In this document: in pieces, positions 34,919 through 43,589 of the stretch
Layout: each line of letters opens with the position of its first letter
Position numbering within the stretch: position 1 is the stretch's first letter
From: Microbacterium sp. MAH-37
GTDB taxonomy: Bacteria; Actinomycetota; Actinomycetes; Actinomycetales; Microbacteriaceae
DNA: 64,000 nt
NCBI RefSeq assembly: GCF_009758255.1
Contig: NZ_WSEN01000010.1
Coordinates: forward strand, 620,001 to 684,000
Direction of reading: 5' to 3'
Program-made: the position numbers and the translations under genes
Notes under the pieces: model-generated
Told to the model about the DNA's origin: nothing
The model's database searches: none
Seen by the model: the letters and a program-made list of their open reading frames with translations, nothing else

Positions 34919-35980
34919 ATGCTGTTCTCGCCCCCTCGGACCCTGCCACAGCGACTGACCCGCCGCGGCGCGCAGGTGCTCCCCGGCGTACTCGTCACCG
35001 CGGCGATCGCGGCGATCTCGACGGGCATCGGAACCGTCGTCCCCGTGCTCGGCTCCGCCGTCCCTGCGATCGTCATCGGCGTGCTGCTCTCGCTGCTGCG
35101 CGGACGGATGCTGCCGGAGCGGGCGGACGCCCGCATCCGCCCCGGCATCGAGTACTCGAGCAAGTTCCTGCTGCAGCTGGCCGTGGTGCTGCTCGGTGTG
35201 CAGCTGTCGATCGGCAGCATCGTGCAGGTCGGGCTGGAGTCGCTGCCCATCATGCTGACGACACTGGCCGTGTGCCTCCTCGGCGCGTGGTGGATCGGCA
35301 AGGCGATGCGCGTCGAGAGCAGGCTGCGGACCCTGATCGGTGTGGGCACCGGCATCTGCGGAGCATCCGCCATCGCGGCCGTGTCACCGGTGATCGGCGC
35401 CGCCAGTGCCGAGATCGCCTACGCCGTGTCGACGATCTTCCTGTTCAACATCCTCGCCGTGGTCCTGTTCCCGCTGCTCGGGCACGCCCTGAACATGGAC
35501 CCGCACACGTTCGGGCTGCTGGCGGGCACCGCCATCAACGACACCAGCTCGGTGGTCGCCGCGGCGAGCGTCTTCAGCACGGCTGCGCTCGGCTTCGCCG
35601 TCGTGGTCAAGCTGGTGCGCACGCTGATGATCATCCCGATCAGCATCGGACTGTCGGTCATCGAGGCGCGGAAGGATGCCGCCGGACAGCGCCTCACCGG
35701 ACGTCGCATCGCGAAGCTCGTGCCGTGGTTCCTGATCGGCTTCGTGATCGTGGCGGTGGTGAACTCTCTCGGTGTCATCCCCGACGGCCCGCGGGACTTC
35801 CTCGTGCAGGCGAGCATCTTCCTGATCGCGATGGCGCTGGCCGGCATCGGGCTGTCCACCGACATCCCGGCGCTGCGACGCGCGGGCTGGCGCCCGCTCG
35901 CCCTCGGCGCCATCCTCTGGATGCTGGTGACGCTGACATCGCTGGCGACGATCGCCGTCACCGGCGCGCTCGGGTGGTGA
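34919..35980 (+). CDS. YeiH-family (UPF0324) putative sulfate/sulfite exporter
   Basis: Integral membrane protein of 353 residues with about ten helices, recognised as YeiH family by GIEYSSKFLLQLAVVLLGVQ, GTGICGASAIAAVSPVIGA and GTAINDTSSVVAAA. Members are annotated as putative sulfate exporters and are linked to sulfite stress. It stands next to the divergent LysR gene and a few kilobases from sir/cysHDN, so protection from sulfite made during sulfate assimilation is plausible. It is convergent with corA with only four bases between stops. Confidence 0.87.
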   Translation: MLFSPPRTLPQRLTRRGAQVLPGVLVTAAIAAISTGIGTVVPVLGSAVPAIVIGVLLSLLRGRMLPERADARIRPGIEYSSKFLLQLAVVLLGVQLSIGSIVQVGLESLPIMLTTLAVCLLGAWWIGKAMRVESRLRTLIGVGTGICGASAIAAVSPVIGAASAEIAYAVSTIFLFNILAVVLFPLLGHALNMDPHTFGLLAGTAINDTSSVVAAASVFSTAALGFAVVVKLVRTLMIIPISIGLSVIEARKDAAGQRLTGRRIAKLVPWFLIGFVIVAVVNSLGVIPDGPRDFLVQASIFLIAMALAGIGLSTDIPALRRAGWRPLALGAILWMLVTLTSLATIAVTGALGW

Positions 35981-35984
35981 GCGG

Positions 35985-37001
35985 CTACAGCCACCCGTTC
36001 TTCTTGAAGACCGCGTACAGCCCGAAGCCGAGCACGAGCATCATCCCCAGCGCCATGGGGTAGCCGAACAGCCAGTGCAGCTCCGGCATCCGGTCGAAGT
36101 TCATGCCGTAGACACCGGCGACCAGCGTGGGCGCGAACAGGATCGCCGCCCAGCTCGAGATCTTCTTCATCTGCTCGCCCTGGCGGATGCTCTCCTCGGT
36201 CATCCGCTGCATCTCCGCGTTCTGCCGGCGGGCGACGATCGTCGACTCGACGGTGAGCGCGTTGTCGAGCACGCTGCGGAACGTGCCCACCCGGTCGGCG
36301 ATGCGCAGCGTGTGGTCCTGCGCGTCGCGCAGGTAGCGCTGCAGCTCCTCGTCGACCGCGTACTTCTCACCGCCGCGCAGCAGCGCGTCGATCATGCCGG
36401 CGAGCGGAGCCGTGGCGCGCTGCACGTCGATCACCTCGCGGGCGAGTTCGTAGATGCGCTGCGTGGCATCCGCATCCTCCACGAACAGCTGTGACTCGAT
36501 CTCGTCGATGTCGTTCTCGAGGCCCAGCATCACCGGCGTGTACTCGTCGATCACCTCGTCGAGGATGGCGTAGAGCACCGCTTCAGGGCCGAGCGCGAGC
36601 AGTGCGGGCTGCGACTCCATGCGGTGTCGCACGCGCCCCAGGTCGGGGGCCTCGGCATGCCGCACGGTGACCACGAAGTCGGGGCCGACGAAGACATGCA
36701 CCTCGCCGAACTCGACCTCCTCCTCGGCGTCCTTGTAGCGCGCGGGGCGCAGCACCACGAACAGCACCTCGCCGTATCGCTCGATCTTCGGCCGCTGATG
36801 CCCGCGCAGCGCGTCCTCGACGGCGAGTTCATGCAGCCCGAACTCATCGGCGACCGCGCGCAGCTCGTCGGCGCCGGGACGGTACAGGCCGATCCAGCCC
36901 ATCCCGCCGCACTCCCGCATCCGCTCGAACGTCTCGTCGAGGCTGCGCGGATTCTCGGTGCGCACGCCTGCGACGTAGATGCCGTTGTCGACGATGGCCA
37001 T
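35985..37001 (-). CDS. corA: CorA-type Mg2+/Co2+ transporter
   Basis: Divalent metal channel of 338 residues. A long cytoplasmic N-terminal domain with helical stalk precedes two C-terminal membrane helices; the signature YGMNF directly follows the first (ILFAPTLVAGVYGMNFDRMP), and the protein ends in the basic FKKNGWL. ATG 37001 was preferred over GTG 37007 because GGGAGGG then lies at the right distance. It likely imports magnesium. There is no regulatory RNA visible in the short upstream gap. Confidence 0.94.
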   Translation of the reverse strand: MAIVDNGIYVAGVRTENPRSLDETFERMRECGGMGWIGLYRPGADELRAVADEFGLHELAVEDALRGHQRPKIERYGEVLFVVLRPARYKDAEEEVEFGEVHVFVGPDFVVTVRHAEAPDLGRVRHRMESQPALLALGPEAVLYAILDEVIDEYTPVMLGLENDIDEIESQLFVEDADATQRIYELAREVIDVQRATAPLAGMIDALLRGGEKYAVDEELQRYLRDAQDHTLRIADRVGTFRSVLDNALTVESTIVARRQNAEMQRMTEESIRQGEQMKKISSWAAILFAPTLVAGVYGMNFDRMPELHWLFGYPMALGMMLVLGFGLYAVFKKNGWL

Positions 37002-37044
37002 ACGCACCCCTCCCGCTCGGGACGAGCCTAGACCGCGGCCCGGG

Positions 37045-38334
37045 TCACTGCGCAGGAGGCGCGACGCACGGGACCGCGGATGAGGCGATCTCCGACTTGT
37101 ACTGCTCAGCGGTGAACGGCAGCGCGAACTCGGGCGCCTTCTGGCCCTCCGCCGCGGGCGCCTTGGAGGCGATCGCGGCCAGCTCCCACGCCAGGTCCCT
37201 GGCGATCAGGCTTCCCGAGGTCGAGTTGTTCAGCGTGACGGCGACCGTGAACCCGGTGGCCGGGTCGGAGTAGGCGGCCGTGGCATAGCCGGGCGTCCAT
37301 CCGTGCTGACCGACCATCGAGCCGACGACGTAGGCGCCGCCGGTGGCCTGGAACCAGGACGGTCCGTCCGCGGCCACCTTCAGCGGGGCGTCGAATCGCT
37401 TCTTCTCGGCCTTCTCGCCGCGCAGCCCCTGCGCCGCCTCGGCCTGGATGTACCGTCCGAGGTCCTCGATGGTCGAGGTGACGCCGGAGTCCGTGAATCC
37501 GGCGCTCGCCGACATCTTCGTCACGTCGACCGGCGCGGTGCAGTTGTATCCACCCTCCACCGCCGGCAGGAAGCTGCCGGTCAGCGCGGGAGACGGAGTC
37601 GGTTCCGCGGCGGTGCCCGAGGGCAGCCTGGTGCTCTGCAGCTCCAGCGGATCCGTCACGTACTGCTTGATCAGCGCGGCCGCGTCCAGGCCCGAGGCGC
37701 GCTCCAGAGCGAGGCCGAGCAGCAGGTAACCGGCATCCGAGTCGCGGAAGGTGGTGTGCGGCTCGGTGCGCGCCTCGCCCAGACCGTAGCTGGCGAGCTG
37801 CAGCGGCTGCCACTCCCGGCCGGGGGTGTTCAGCCAGTAGCCCTTGGCCGCCGCCTCCGACGAGCCGATCCCCGCAGTGCCGTTGCACAGGTCGAGCAGC
37901 GTGACGTCCTTCAGGTCGGCGACGCCCGAGACATACTTCGGCACCGGCGCGTCGAGCTTGATGTCGCCCGCGTCGGCCATGCCGTACAGCACGTCGCAGG
38001 TCATCAGCCGTGTGACGTCCGCGACGCGGAACGACATGTCGGTCGTCACCTTCGTCTCGCTGCCGGCGCCCTGCGTGCCGAGCCCTTCGACCCAGGTTCC
38101 GCTCCACGGCACCCAGACGCCGACGATCGCGCCGGACGCGCCTGCGGACTTCATCGCCTCCTGCACGGCGGTCTGCAGCTGGTCGGCGGTGTCCTTCGGA
38201 AGCTTCGCGTCGACCTGTGCGGGCGGTGTGTAGCTGAACGTGGCCTCGCCTGCGGAGCAACCCGTGAGGATGAGAGCGAGTGCCGCGGCTGCGCCGACGA
38301 CGGCGCGCAGACGGCGCGACGAACGATGCTGCAT
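37045..38334 (-). CDS. Beta-lactamase-fold lipoprotein, probably inactive
   Basis: Lipoprotein of 429 residues (lipobox LTGC, C26) with the overall layout of the serine beta-lactamase/D-Ala-D-Ala carboxypeptidase-like family (class C fold), for example MSFRVADVTRLMTCDVLYGM, YLLLGLALERASGLD and HGWTPGYATAAY. The three catalytic motifs are all changed: SxxK reads D106-V-T-R109, YxN reads D198-S-D200, and HxG reads QHG. It is therefore unlikely to hydrolyse or acylate anything and may be a binding or sensing protein at the membrane surface. It is 43 bases downstream of corA's start region on the same strand. Confidence 0.82.
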   Translation of the reverse strand: MQHRSSRRLRAVVGAAAALALILTGCSAGEATFSYTPPAQVDAKLPKDTADQLQTAVQEAMKSAGASGAIVGVWVPWSGTWVEGLGTQGAGSETKVTTDMSFRVADVTRLMTCDVLYGMADAGDIKLDAPVPKYVSGVADLKDVTLLDLCNGTAGIGSSEAAAKGYWLNTPGREWQPLQLASYGLGEARTEPHTTFRDSDAGYLLLGLALERASGLDAAALIKQYVTDPLELQSTRLPSGTAAEPTPSPALTGSFLPAVEGGYNCTAPVDVTKMSASAGFTDSGVTSTIEDLGRYIQAEAAQGLRGEKAEKKRFDAPLKVAADGPSWFQATGGAYVVGSMVGQHGWTPGYATAAYSDPATGFTVAVTLNNSTSGSLIARDLAWELAAIASKAPAAEGQKAPEFALPFTAEQYKSEIASSAVPCVAPPAQ

Positions 38335-38406
38335 GGATGCCTCTCCCGTGACTATGCCCCGATTCTAGGATGCGGATGCTGGGAGCGAGCCTTGCCGGGC
38401 CGTACG

Positions 38407-39792
38407 TCAGCCGCCGATCGCCGACTGCGCGGCCTGCCTCGCCTCCCAGGCCTCGCGCATGAAGCGGGTGACGTCCGGATCGACGCGGATGTCGCTGGGC
38501 CGCAGCGGCCGGCTCAGGTAGAGGCCGTCCAGCGAGGTGAGCCGGCTGAGCGCCACATACGTCTGACCGGGGGCGAACGCGCCGGACCCGAGGTCGATGA
38601 CCGCGCGGTCGTAGGTCTTGCCCTGCGACTTGTGGATCGTCACAGCCCAGGCCAGCCGCAGCGGGAACTGCGTGAACTCCGCCACGACCTCGCGGCTGAG
38701 CGTCTTCGTGCCGGGGTTGTAGGCGTAGCGGAACCTCTCCCAGACGGCGGGCTCGACATCGACCTCCTCACCGTCCAGGTCGACGCGCACCGCGCCGCCG
38801 AGGATGCGGGTGACCGTGCCGATGGAACCGTTCACCCAGCGCGGCGGCTCGCCCTGCATGGCGGTGTCGTTGCGCAGGAACATGACCTGCGCGCCGACCT
38901 TGAGCTTGAGCTCCAGCTCGGCGGGGTAGTTCCCCTCACCGCGGCCGAAGTCGCCGTTGACCTCGGCAGCGGCGGTCTGCTCCCGCCCGGACAGCGCCTG
39001 CAGATGCCGTGTGTTGATGCGCGTCACGATGTCGTTACGTGTCGCCAGCGTGATGATCGGCACCTCGCCGGGCTCCGGCTCCGGCGCCGGACGCGCGCCC
39101 TGACTGTTGAGGACGCCGGCGATCTCGGCGGTCACCCGGCCGTAGCGCACCGCGTTCAGCATCTGCTTGAACCCGTCGTCGGACTGGCGGTGGATGTGCA
39201 CCAGCTCGCGCACGTGCAGCTGCGCACCGTGCGCGCCGATGTCGAGCATCCCGCCGGCATCGGCCTCGCCGCCGGTCCACACCTTCGCGTCGAAGAACCA
39301 GAACGAGCGGTAGTGGTCCTGGATGTAGCGCAGCTCGTCGCCCCGCGGAGGCACCGGCGCCAGCTGGTACGGGTCGCCGAACATCACCACCTGCACGCCG
39401 CCGAACGGCTCGCCGCGGCGGCCCCTCGCCTGTCGGAGCGAGCGGTCGATGGCGTCCATCAGATCGGCGTTGACCATCGAGACCTCATCGATCACGAGGG
39501 TCCCGATCGCGTTCAGGATGCGGCGGGTGCCGTCGTTCTGCTCGATGTCGCTGTCGGCGATCAGGCCGATCGGCAGCCGGAACAGCGAATGGATCGTCTG
39601 TCCCTCGACATTGAGTGCGGCCACGCCGGTCGGCGCGCAGATGGCGATCTGCTTCTTCGTGTTCCAGGCGAAGTGCTGCAGCAGCGTGGACTTGCCGGTG
39701 CCGGCGCGCCCGGTGATGAAGACGTGGTCGGAGGTGTCCTCGATCAGCCGGAACAGCTCGAGCTGTTCCTCGGAGAGCGGCGGCAGAGACAC
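38407..39792 (-). CDS. PIF1/RecD-like superfamily 1 helicase
   Basis: ATP-dependent DNA helicase of 461 residues. Walker A is GRAGTGKST (28-36), followed by APTGVAALNVEGQTIHSLF (motif Ia/Ib region), the DEVSM motif II, GDPYQLAPV (motif III) and the C-terminal VTIHKSQGKTYDRAVIDLG with YVALSRLTSLDGLYL (motifs V-VI), all typical of the PIF1/RecD2 branch. It is shorter than eukaryotic PIF1 and has no extra domain. The start is GTG 39792. A role in DNA repair or G-quadruplex/R-loop processing is known for the family; the specific role here is unknown. Confidence 0.9.
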   Translation of the reverse strand: MSLPPLSEEQLELFRLIEDTSDHVFITGRAGTGKSTLLQHFAWNTKKQIAICAPTGVAALNVEGQTIHSLFRLPIGLIADSDIEQNDGTRRILNAIGTLVIDEVSMVNADLMDAIDRSLRQARGRRGEPFGGVQVVMFGDPYQLAPVPPRGDELRYIQDHYRSFWFFDAKVWTGGEADAGGMLDIGAHGAQLHVRELVHIHRQSDDGFKQMLNAVRYGRVTAEIAGVLNSQGARPAPEPEPGEVPIITLATRNDIVTRINTRHLQALSGREQTAAAEVNGDFGRGEGNYPAELELKLKVGAQVMFLRNDTAMQGEPPRWVNGSIGTVTRILGGAVRVDLDGEEVDVEPAVWERFRYAYNPGTKTLSREVVAEFTQFPLRLAWAVTIHKSQGKTYDRAVIDLGSGAFAPGQTYVALSRLTSLDGLYLSRPLRPSDIRVDPDVTRFMREAWEARQAAQSAIGG

Positions 39793-39848
39793 GACCCCAT
39801 GTTAAGCGCTCGGGCGGCACGCTCGGCTTCATCCCAGCGGCCCGCTCC

Positions 39849-39854
39849 TAGACT
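39849..39854 (+). promoter_or_regulatory. -10 hexamer of a leaderless gene
   Basis: TAGACT lies exactly six bases before ATG 39861, with no ribosome site between. The same hexamer and spacing precede the Zur-type gene at 54996. Confidence 0.5.
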
Positions 39855-39860
39855 GACGCC

Positions 39861-40934
39861 ATGGTGCAGCCGGAGGGGAGCGCGCCGCGGCGCCCGCGCC
39901 TCGGCGTGGATCTGACGATCCTGGCTCTCATCGGCGTCCTCCTGATCGCCGCGCTCGGCGCCGGCGGCGCCGCGCTGTACCAGCAGTTCTACAGCCCGGC
40001 CGCATTCGTCGCGCGCTACCTCGACCTGCTGTCCTCCGGGCGGGCGGCGGATGCGCTGCGCGTCTCCGGCGTGGCGGTCGACCGCACCGTGCTCGAGGCC
40101 GCCGGAATCGACGGAAACGCGTCCGAGGCTCTGCTGCGCCGCGCAGCGCTCGCACCGCTCACCGATGTCCATCTCGAGACGGAGCAGGACGGCGACGTCT
40201 ATCACGTCACCGCCGGCTACCAGGCCGCGGGGCACAACGGCACCACCGAGTTCGAGATCGTGCAGGACGGCTGGGTCGGCGTGACCCCGAACTGGCGGTT
40301 CGCGAAGAGTCCGCTCGCCGAGATCGAGCTGGTCGTGCGGGGCGCGGACACCTTCGCCGTGAACGGCTTCGAGCTCGACCGGCGGCAGGTGGCGATCGCC
40401 GGGACCGAGTCCGCACCCCTCGATCCTGTGCACCTGTTGGTGTTCACACCCGGTGTGTACTCGGTCACGGTCAAGACCCCGATCGCGTCCTCACCGGGCG
40501 TCAGCGTGCTCGCCGATGCGCCGCTGACGCACACGCCGGTCGACGTGCAGACCCAGCCGACCAAGAAGTTCCGCGACGTCGTGCAGCAGCGCGTCGAGCA
40601 GTTCCTCACCACGTGCACGACGCAGAAGGTGCTGCAGCCCACGGCGTGCCCGTTCGGCCTGGAGGTGCGCAACCGGCTCGCGCCGGACTCGCTGCCGAAG
40701 TGGTCGATCACCGCCCAGCCGCAGGTCGCCGTCATCCCGGACGGCGCGAACTGGCGGATCGAGCCGTCCGACGCAGTCGCCCATATCGAGGTCGACATCC
40801 AGTCGCTCTTCGACGGTTCGATCGAGCACGTCTCCGAGGACGTGCCGTTCTCGGTGGACGGCACGATCACGATCCTCTCCGACGGCTCGGCATCCATCCG
40901 GGTCGGATCGCCGACGGCGCCCGACCTGGACTGA
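39861..40934 (+). CDS. Membrane-anchored hypothetical protein
   Basis: Protein of 357 residues with one N-terminal membrane helix (about 17-43, LTILALIGVLLIAALGAGG) and a large extracytoplasmic part rich in beta-strand-like sequence, with two Cys (TTCTTQKVLQPTACPFG) that may form a disulfide. It resembles NTF2-like/DUF4878-type domains at its start (YSPAAFVARYLDLLSSGRAA), but I cannot assign a function. It is probably leaderless and is convergent with the CopD-CtaG gene. Confidence 0.78.
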   Translation: MVQPEGSAPRRPRLGVDLTILALIGVLLIAALGAGGAALYQQFYSPAAFVARYLDLLSSGRAADALRVSGVAVDRTVLEAAGIDGNASEALLRRAALAPLTDVHLETEQDGDVYHVTAGYQAAGHNGTTEFEIVQDGWVGVTPNWRFAKSPLAEIELVVRGADTFAVNGFELDRRQVAIAGTESAPLDPVHLLVFTPGVYSVTVKTPIASSPGVSVLADAPLTHTPVDVQTQPTKKFRDVVQQRVEQFLTTCTTQKVLQPTACPFGLEVRNRLAPDSLPKWSITAQPQVAVIPDGANWRIEPSDAVAHIEVDIQSLFDGSIEHVSEDVPFSVDGTITILSDGSASIRVGSPTAPDLD

Positions 40935-40961
40935 GCCTTCCGCCGGTCCGACGGGCCGACG

Positions 40962-42944
40962 TCAGCGCCCCGCGCGCTCCCGTTCGGCATCGCGGCGGTC
41001 GCGCTCGGCCAGCGCGGCCAGCTTGGCGTTGTACTCCTCGAGCTCCGCATCGCCGGTGCGGTCGGCGTGACGGTCCTGGCGCCGCTGCATCCGCTCGTCC
41101 GATCGCGACCACTGGATCGCGACCGTGATCGCGACGATCAGCGTCGGGATCTCGCCGATCGACCAGGCGATGCCGCCACCGACGTACTGATCCTCCAGCG
41201 GTGGCGCCCCCCAGGTGCGGCCCATCGAGCCGAACCACTCGGCGACGATCAGCCCGGTCTGCATCATGATCGCGATGCCGAAGAACGCGTGCATCGCCAT
41301 CACGGCGATCAGCGTGATCAGGCGGCCGGCGTAGGGAAGGCGGTACGGCACCGGATCGATGCCGATCAGCGACATCACGAACAGGTAGCCGGTGAGCAGG
41401 AAGTGGATGACCATCCACTCGTGCCCGAGGTGGTCGTACATCGACCACCGCACCAAGTCGGTGAAGTAGAACGCCCACAGCGACAGCACGAACAGTCCCG
41501 CGGCGACGAACGGATGCGTGAGCACGCGCGCGTACGGCGAGTGCACCGCCCACATGATCCATTCGCGTCCGCCCCGGGTGCCGTCATCGCGCTTGTGGAT
41601 CGCGCGCAGCGCGAGCGTGATCGGGGCGCCCGAGACCAGCAGCAGCGGGATCGCCATGCTGAGCAGCATGTGCCCGAGCATGTGCACGCTGAACAGGTAG
41701 TCCTGGTAGGCGTTCACCGACCCGCTGGTCACCCAGACCAGCATCAGCATGCCGAGCACCCAGAAGATCGTGCGATGGATCGGCCAGCGATCTCCCCGCT
41801 TGCGCAGCCGGTGCACGCCGATCAGGTAGAACACCACCCCGAAGCCGGCGACGACGACCCACAGGATGTCGATGTCCCACGACGTGAGCCAGCGGATCGG
41901 CGTCAGCTCCGGCGGCAGCGGAGAGTCGGTCAGCCGCTCGGCCGGCGTGCGGTCGATCGCGGCCTCCTCGCCGACCGGCGGAGGGGTACGGGCCAGTGCC
42001 GCCGCCGCGCCGGAGGCCAGGCCGATCAGGGCGAGCTCGCCGAGCAGCAGCATCCAGAACGTGCGCCGCGGGTGCTCCCCCTCGAGATGCGGGATGAGCC
42101 GGGTGCGGTACCACGCGCCCAGCAGCCCGAGCGCGCCGAGCAGCAGGACCTTGGTGATCACGATCAGGCCGTAGGGGCTGAGCAGCTCGTCCCAGGTGCC
42201 GATCGCGACGACGGCGCGGGCGATGCCCGAGACGGCGACGACGATGTAGGCGGCGAGCGCGATCGACGAGTAGCGCCGCACCAGCGTCGCCAGATCCGAC
42301 ACCCTGCCACGCAGCAGGACGAGCAGCAGGAGACCGCCGATCCAGGCGGCAGCGCCGACGGTGTGCAGCAGGATCGCGTTCACCGCGATGTTGTGCCCGG
42401 CGAGATCGCCGGAGTGCCCCTGCGTGGCGTTCGGCAGGAAGGATGCCGCGGCCAGCAGCGCCGTGAAGAAGACGGCGGTCCAGCCGCGCGCGGCGAACGC
42501 GATCACGGTCACGGCCGCCCCCATCAGCACCGTGACCAGCCAGGCCTGGCCGAGCGGGAGCTCGATGAGGAAGCGCCCCAGCTGCTCGCCGAACTGCGGG
42601 CCGAGGCTGAGCTTGGCGTTGAACGCGGCGAGGAAGGTGAAGAACGCGCCGGCCGCGGACGCGACCGTGAAGATCGCCGCCCCGACGGATGCCGTGTCGA
42701 CGGCGAGCTCGAAGTTCTTCGTGCCGGACTTCAGCGCGAACAGGGCGAGCACCAGCGGCCCCAGCATCGCCGCTGCGGCGAGGTTGCCGAGCATCTTCGT
42801 GGCGGGCAGCGCCCAGCGCACGACCGCACCCGGATCAGCGAAGACCAGTTCCGCCGCACCCCCGCCGTACACCAGCGCGACCACCAGCGCCGCCGCCGAG
42901 GCGAGGACGAGGGTCGCGATGCCCGCGAGGCGGTAGGAGTTCAC
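40962..42944 (-). CDS. CopD-CtaG fusion protein (copper import / oxidase assembly)
   Basis: Polytopic membrane protein of 660 residues. The first half matches CopD (four or more helices, AILLHTVGAAAWIGGLLLLV at about 190-210); the second half matches caa3-type CtaG, a cytochrome c oxidase assembly factor, with FSVHMLGHMLLSMAIPLLL and GHEWMVIHFLLTGYLFV supplying His residues. The fusion is known in actinobacteria and presumably moves copper across the membrane and hands it to the oxidase. The C-terminal 50 residues are highly charged and cytoplasmic. A strong terminator lies just upstream on the other side of its start, ending the HU transcript. Confidence 0.92.
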   Translation of the reverse strand: MNSYRLAGIATLVLASAAALVVALVYGGGAAELVFADPGAVVRWALPATKMLGNLAAAAMLGPLVLALFALKSGTKNFELAVDTASVGAAIFTVASAAGAFFTFLAAFNAKLSLGPQFGEQLGRFLIELPLGQAWLVTVLMGAAVTVIAFAARGWTAVFFTALLAAASFLPNATQGHSGDLAGHNIAVNAILLHTVGAAAWIGGLLLLVLLRGRVSDLATLVRRYSSIALAAYIVVAVSGIARAVVAIGTWDELLSPYGLIVITKVLLLGALGLLGAWYRTRLIPHLEGEHPRRTFWMLLLGELALIGLASGAAAALARTPPPVGEEAAIDRTPAERLTDSPLPPELTPIRWLTSWDIDILWVVVAGFGVVFYLIGVHRLRKRGDRWPIHRTIFWVLGMLMLVWVTSGSVNAYQDYLFSVHMLGHMLLSMAIPLLLVSGAPITLALRAIHKRDDGTRGGREWIMWAVHSPYARVLTHPFVAAGLFVLSLWAFYFTDLVRWSMYDHLGHEWMVIHFLLTGYLFVMSLIGIDPVPYRLPYAGRLITLIAVMAMHAFFGIAIMMQTGLIVAEWFGSMGRTWGAPPLEDQYVGGGIAWSIGEIPTLIVAITVAIQWSRSDERMQRRQDRHADRTGDAELEEYNAKLAALAERDRRDAERERAGR

Positions 42945-43001
42945 CCCTCAAGCCTAAGCGGGGCAAGGGGTCCCTTCCGCCGTCCGGCCAGCCGGGACGC
43001 A

Positions 43002-43037
43002 CGAAGGCCGTCGCCCCGGACGGGGCGACGGCCTTCG
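43002..43037 (-). terminator. Terminator of the HU gene
   Basis: CGAAGGCCGTCGCCCC (43002-43017) and its exact reverse complement (43022-43037) form a perfect 16-base stem with a four-base loop, 11 bases beyond the HU stop codon. No U-tract follows, as is usual in actinobacteria. Confidence 0.85.
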
Positions 43038-43048
43038 AAGCAGCGGTC

Positions 43049-43336
43049 TTACTTGACGGCGGCCTTGAGCTTCGAGCCGGCGGTCACCTTGACGCGCTTG
43101 CCGGCCGGGATCTTGATCTCGGCGCCGGTCTGCGGGTTGCGGCCGGTGCGAGCAGCAGTGGCGACCTGCTCGAACGAGATCCAGCCCGGGATCGAGACCT
43201 TGCTGCCCTTGGCGACGGCGTCCGAAACGGAAGCGAACAGCGCGTCGAGGACACCGGAAACGGTGGCCTGGCTCTGGCCCGTGGCGGAAGCGATGCCCGC
43301 GACGAGCTCGGTCTTGGTGATGGACTTGTCAGCCAT
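43049..43336 (-). CDS. hup: HU-family DNA-binding protein
   Basis: Nucleoid protein of 95 residues that bends DNA as a dimer. The conserved core is visible: SITKTELVAGIASATGQSQA, a flanking VSIPGWISFEQV, then RTGRNPQTGAEIKIPAGKRV, the DNA-contacting arm with the intercalating Pro. ATG 43336 was chosen by alignment to the family start and has GGAGGA upstream; the frame runs further left without coding character. It has no Lys-rich C-terminal tail as mycobacterial HupB has, so it is the short, typical form. Confidence 0.95.
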   Translation of the reverse strand: MADKSITKTELVAGIASATGQSQATVSGVLDALFASVSDAVAKGSKVSIPGWISFEQVATAARTGRNPQTGAEIKIPAGKRVKVTAGSKLKAAVK

Positions 43337-43589
43337 GTCATCCTCCAGCGACGAGATCCGTCGCATTCGTTGTGATGCGGAAGGCGGCTGCCCCCCGGTT
43401 GGTCGGTACGACCGTGACGACAGTATCAACGGATGCTTGGATTTCCGCGTCATTTCGCGGGTTTCGGCCGATTTCGGCGGCGTGTCGCGTCACATCTGTC
43501 ACACCAGTCACAGGATGCCGCCCTTCACGGGACGATCCGGGTACGATCCGCGTGATTCCGCGGGAGTGTGCGAGCTGACGGAATCCCGA
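43337..43589. promoter_or_regulatory. hup upstream region with three GTCACA repeats
   Basis: This 253-base gap holds the hup promoter and the end region of the TetR gene. GTCACA occurs at 43489, 43498 and 43507, a strict nine-base spacing (GTCACATCTGTCACACCA then GTCACA). It lies about 150 bases upstream of hup and may bind an unknown regulator. A hup -10 is not certain; GATACTGTC on the minus strand near 43420 is the best candidate. Confidence 0.4.
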
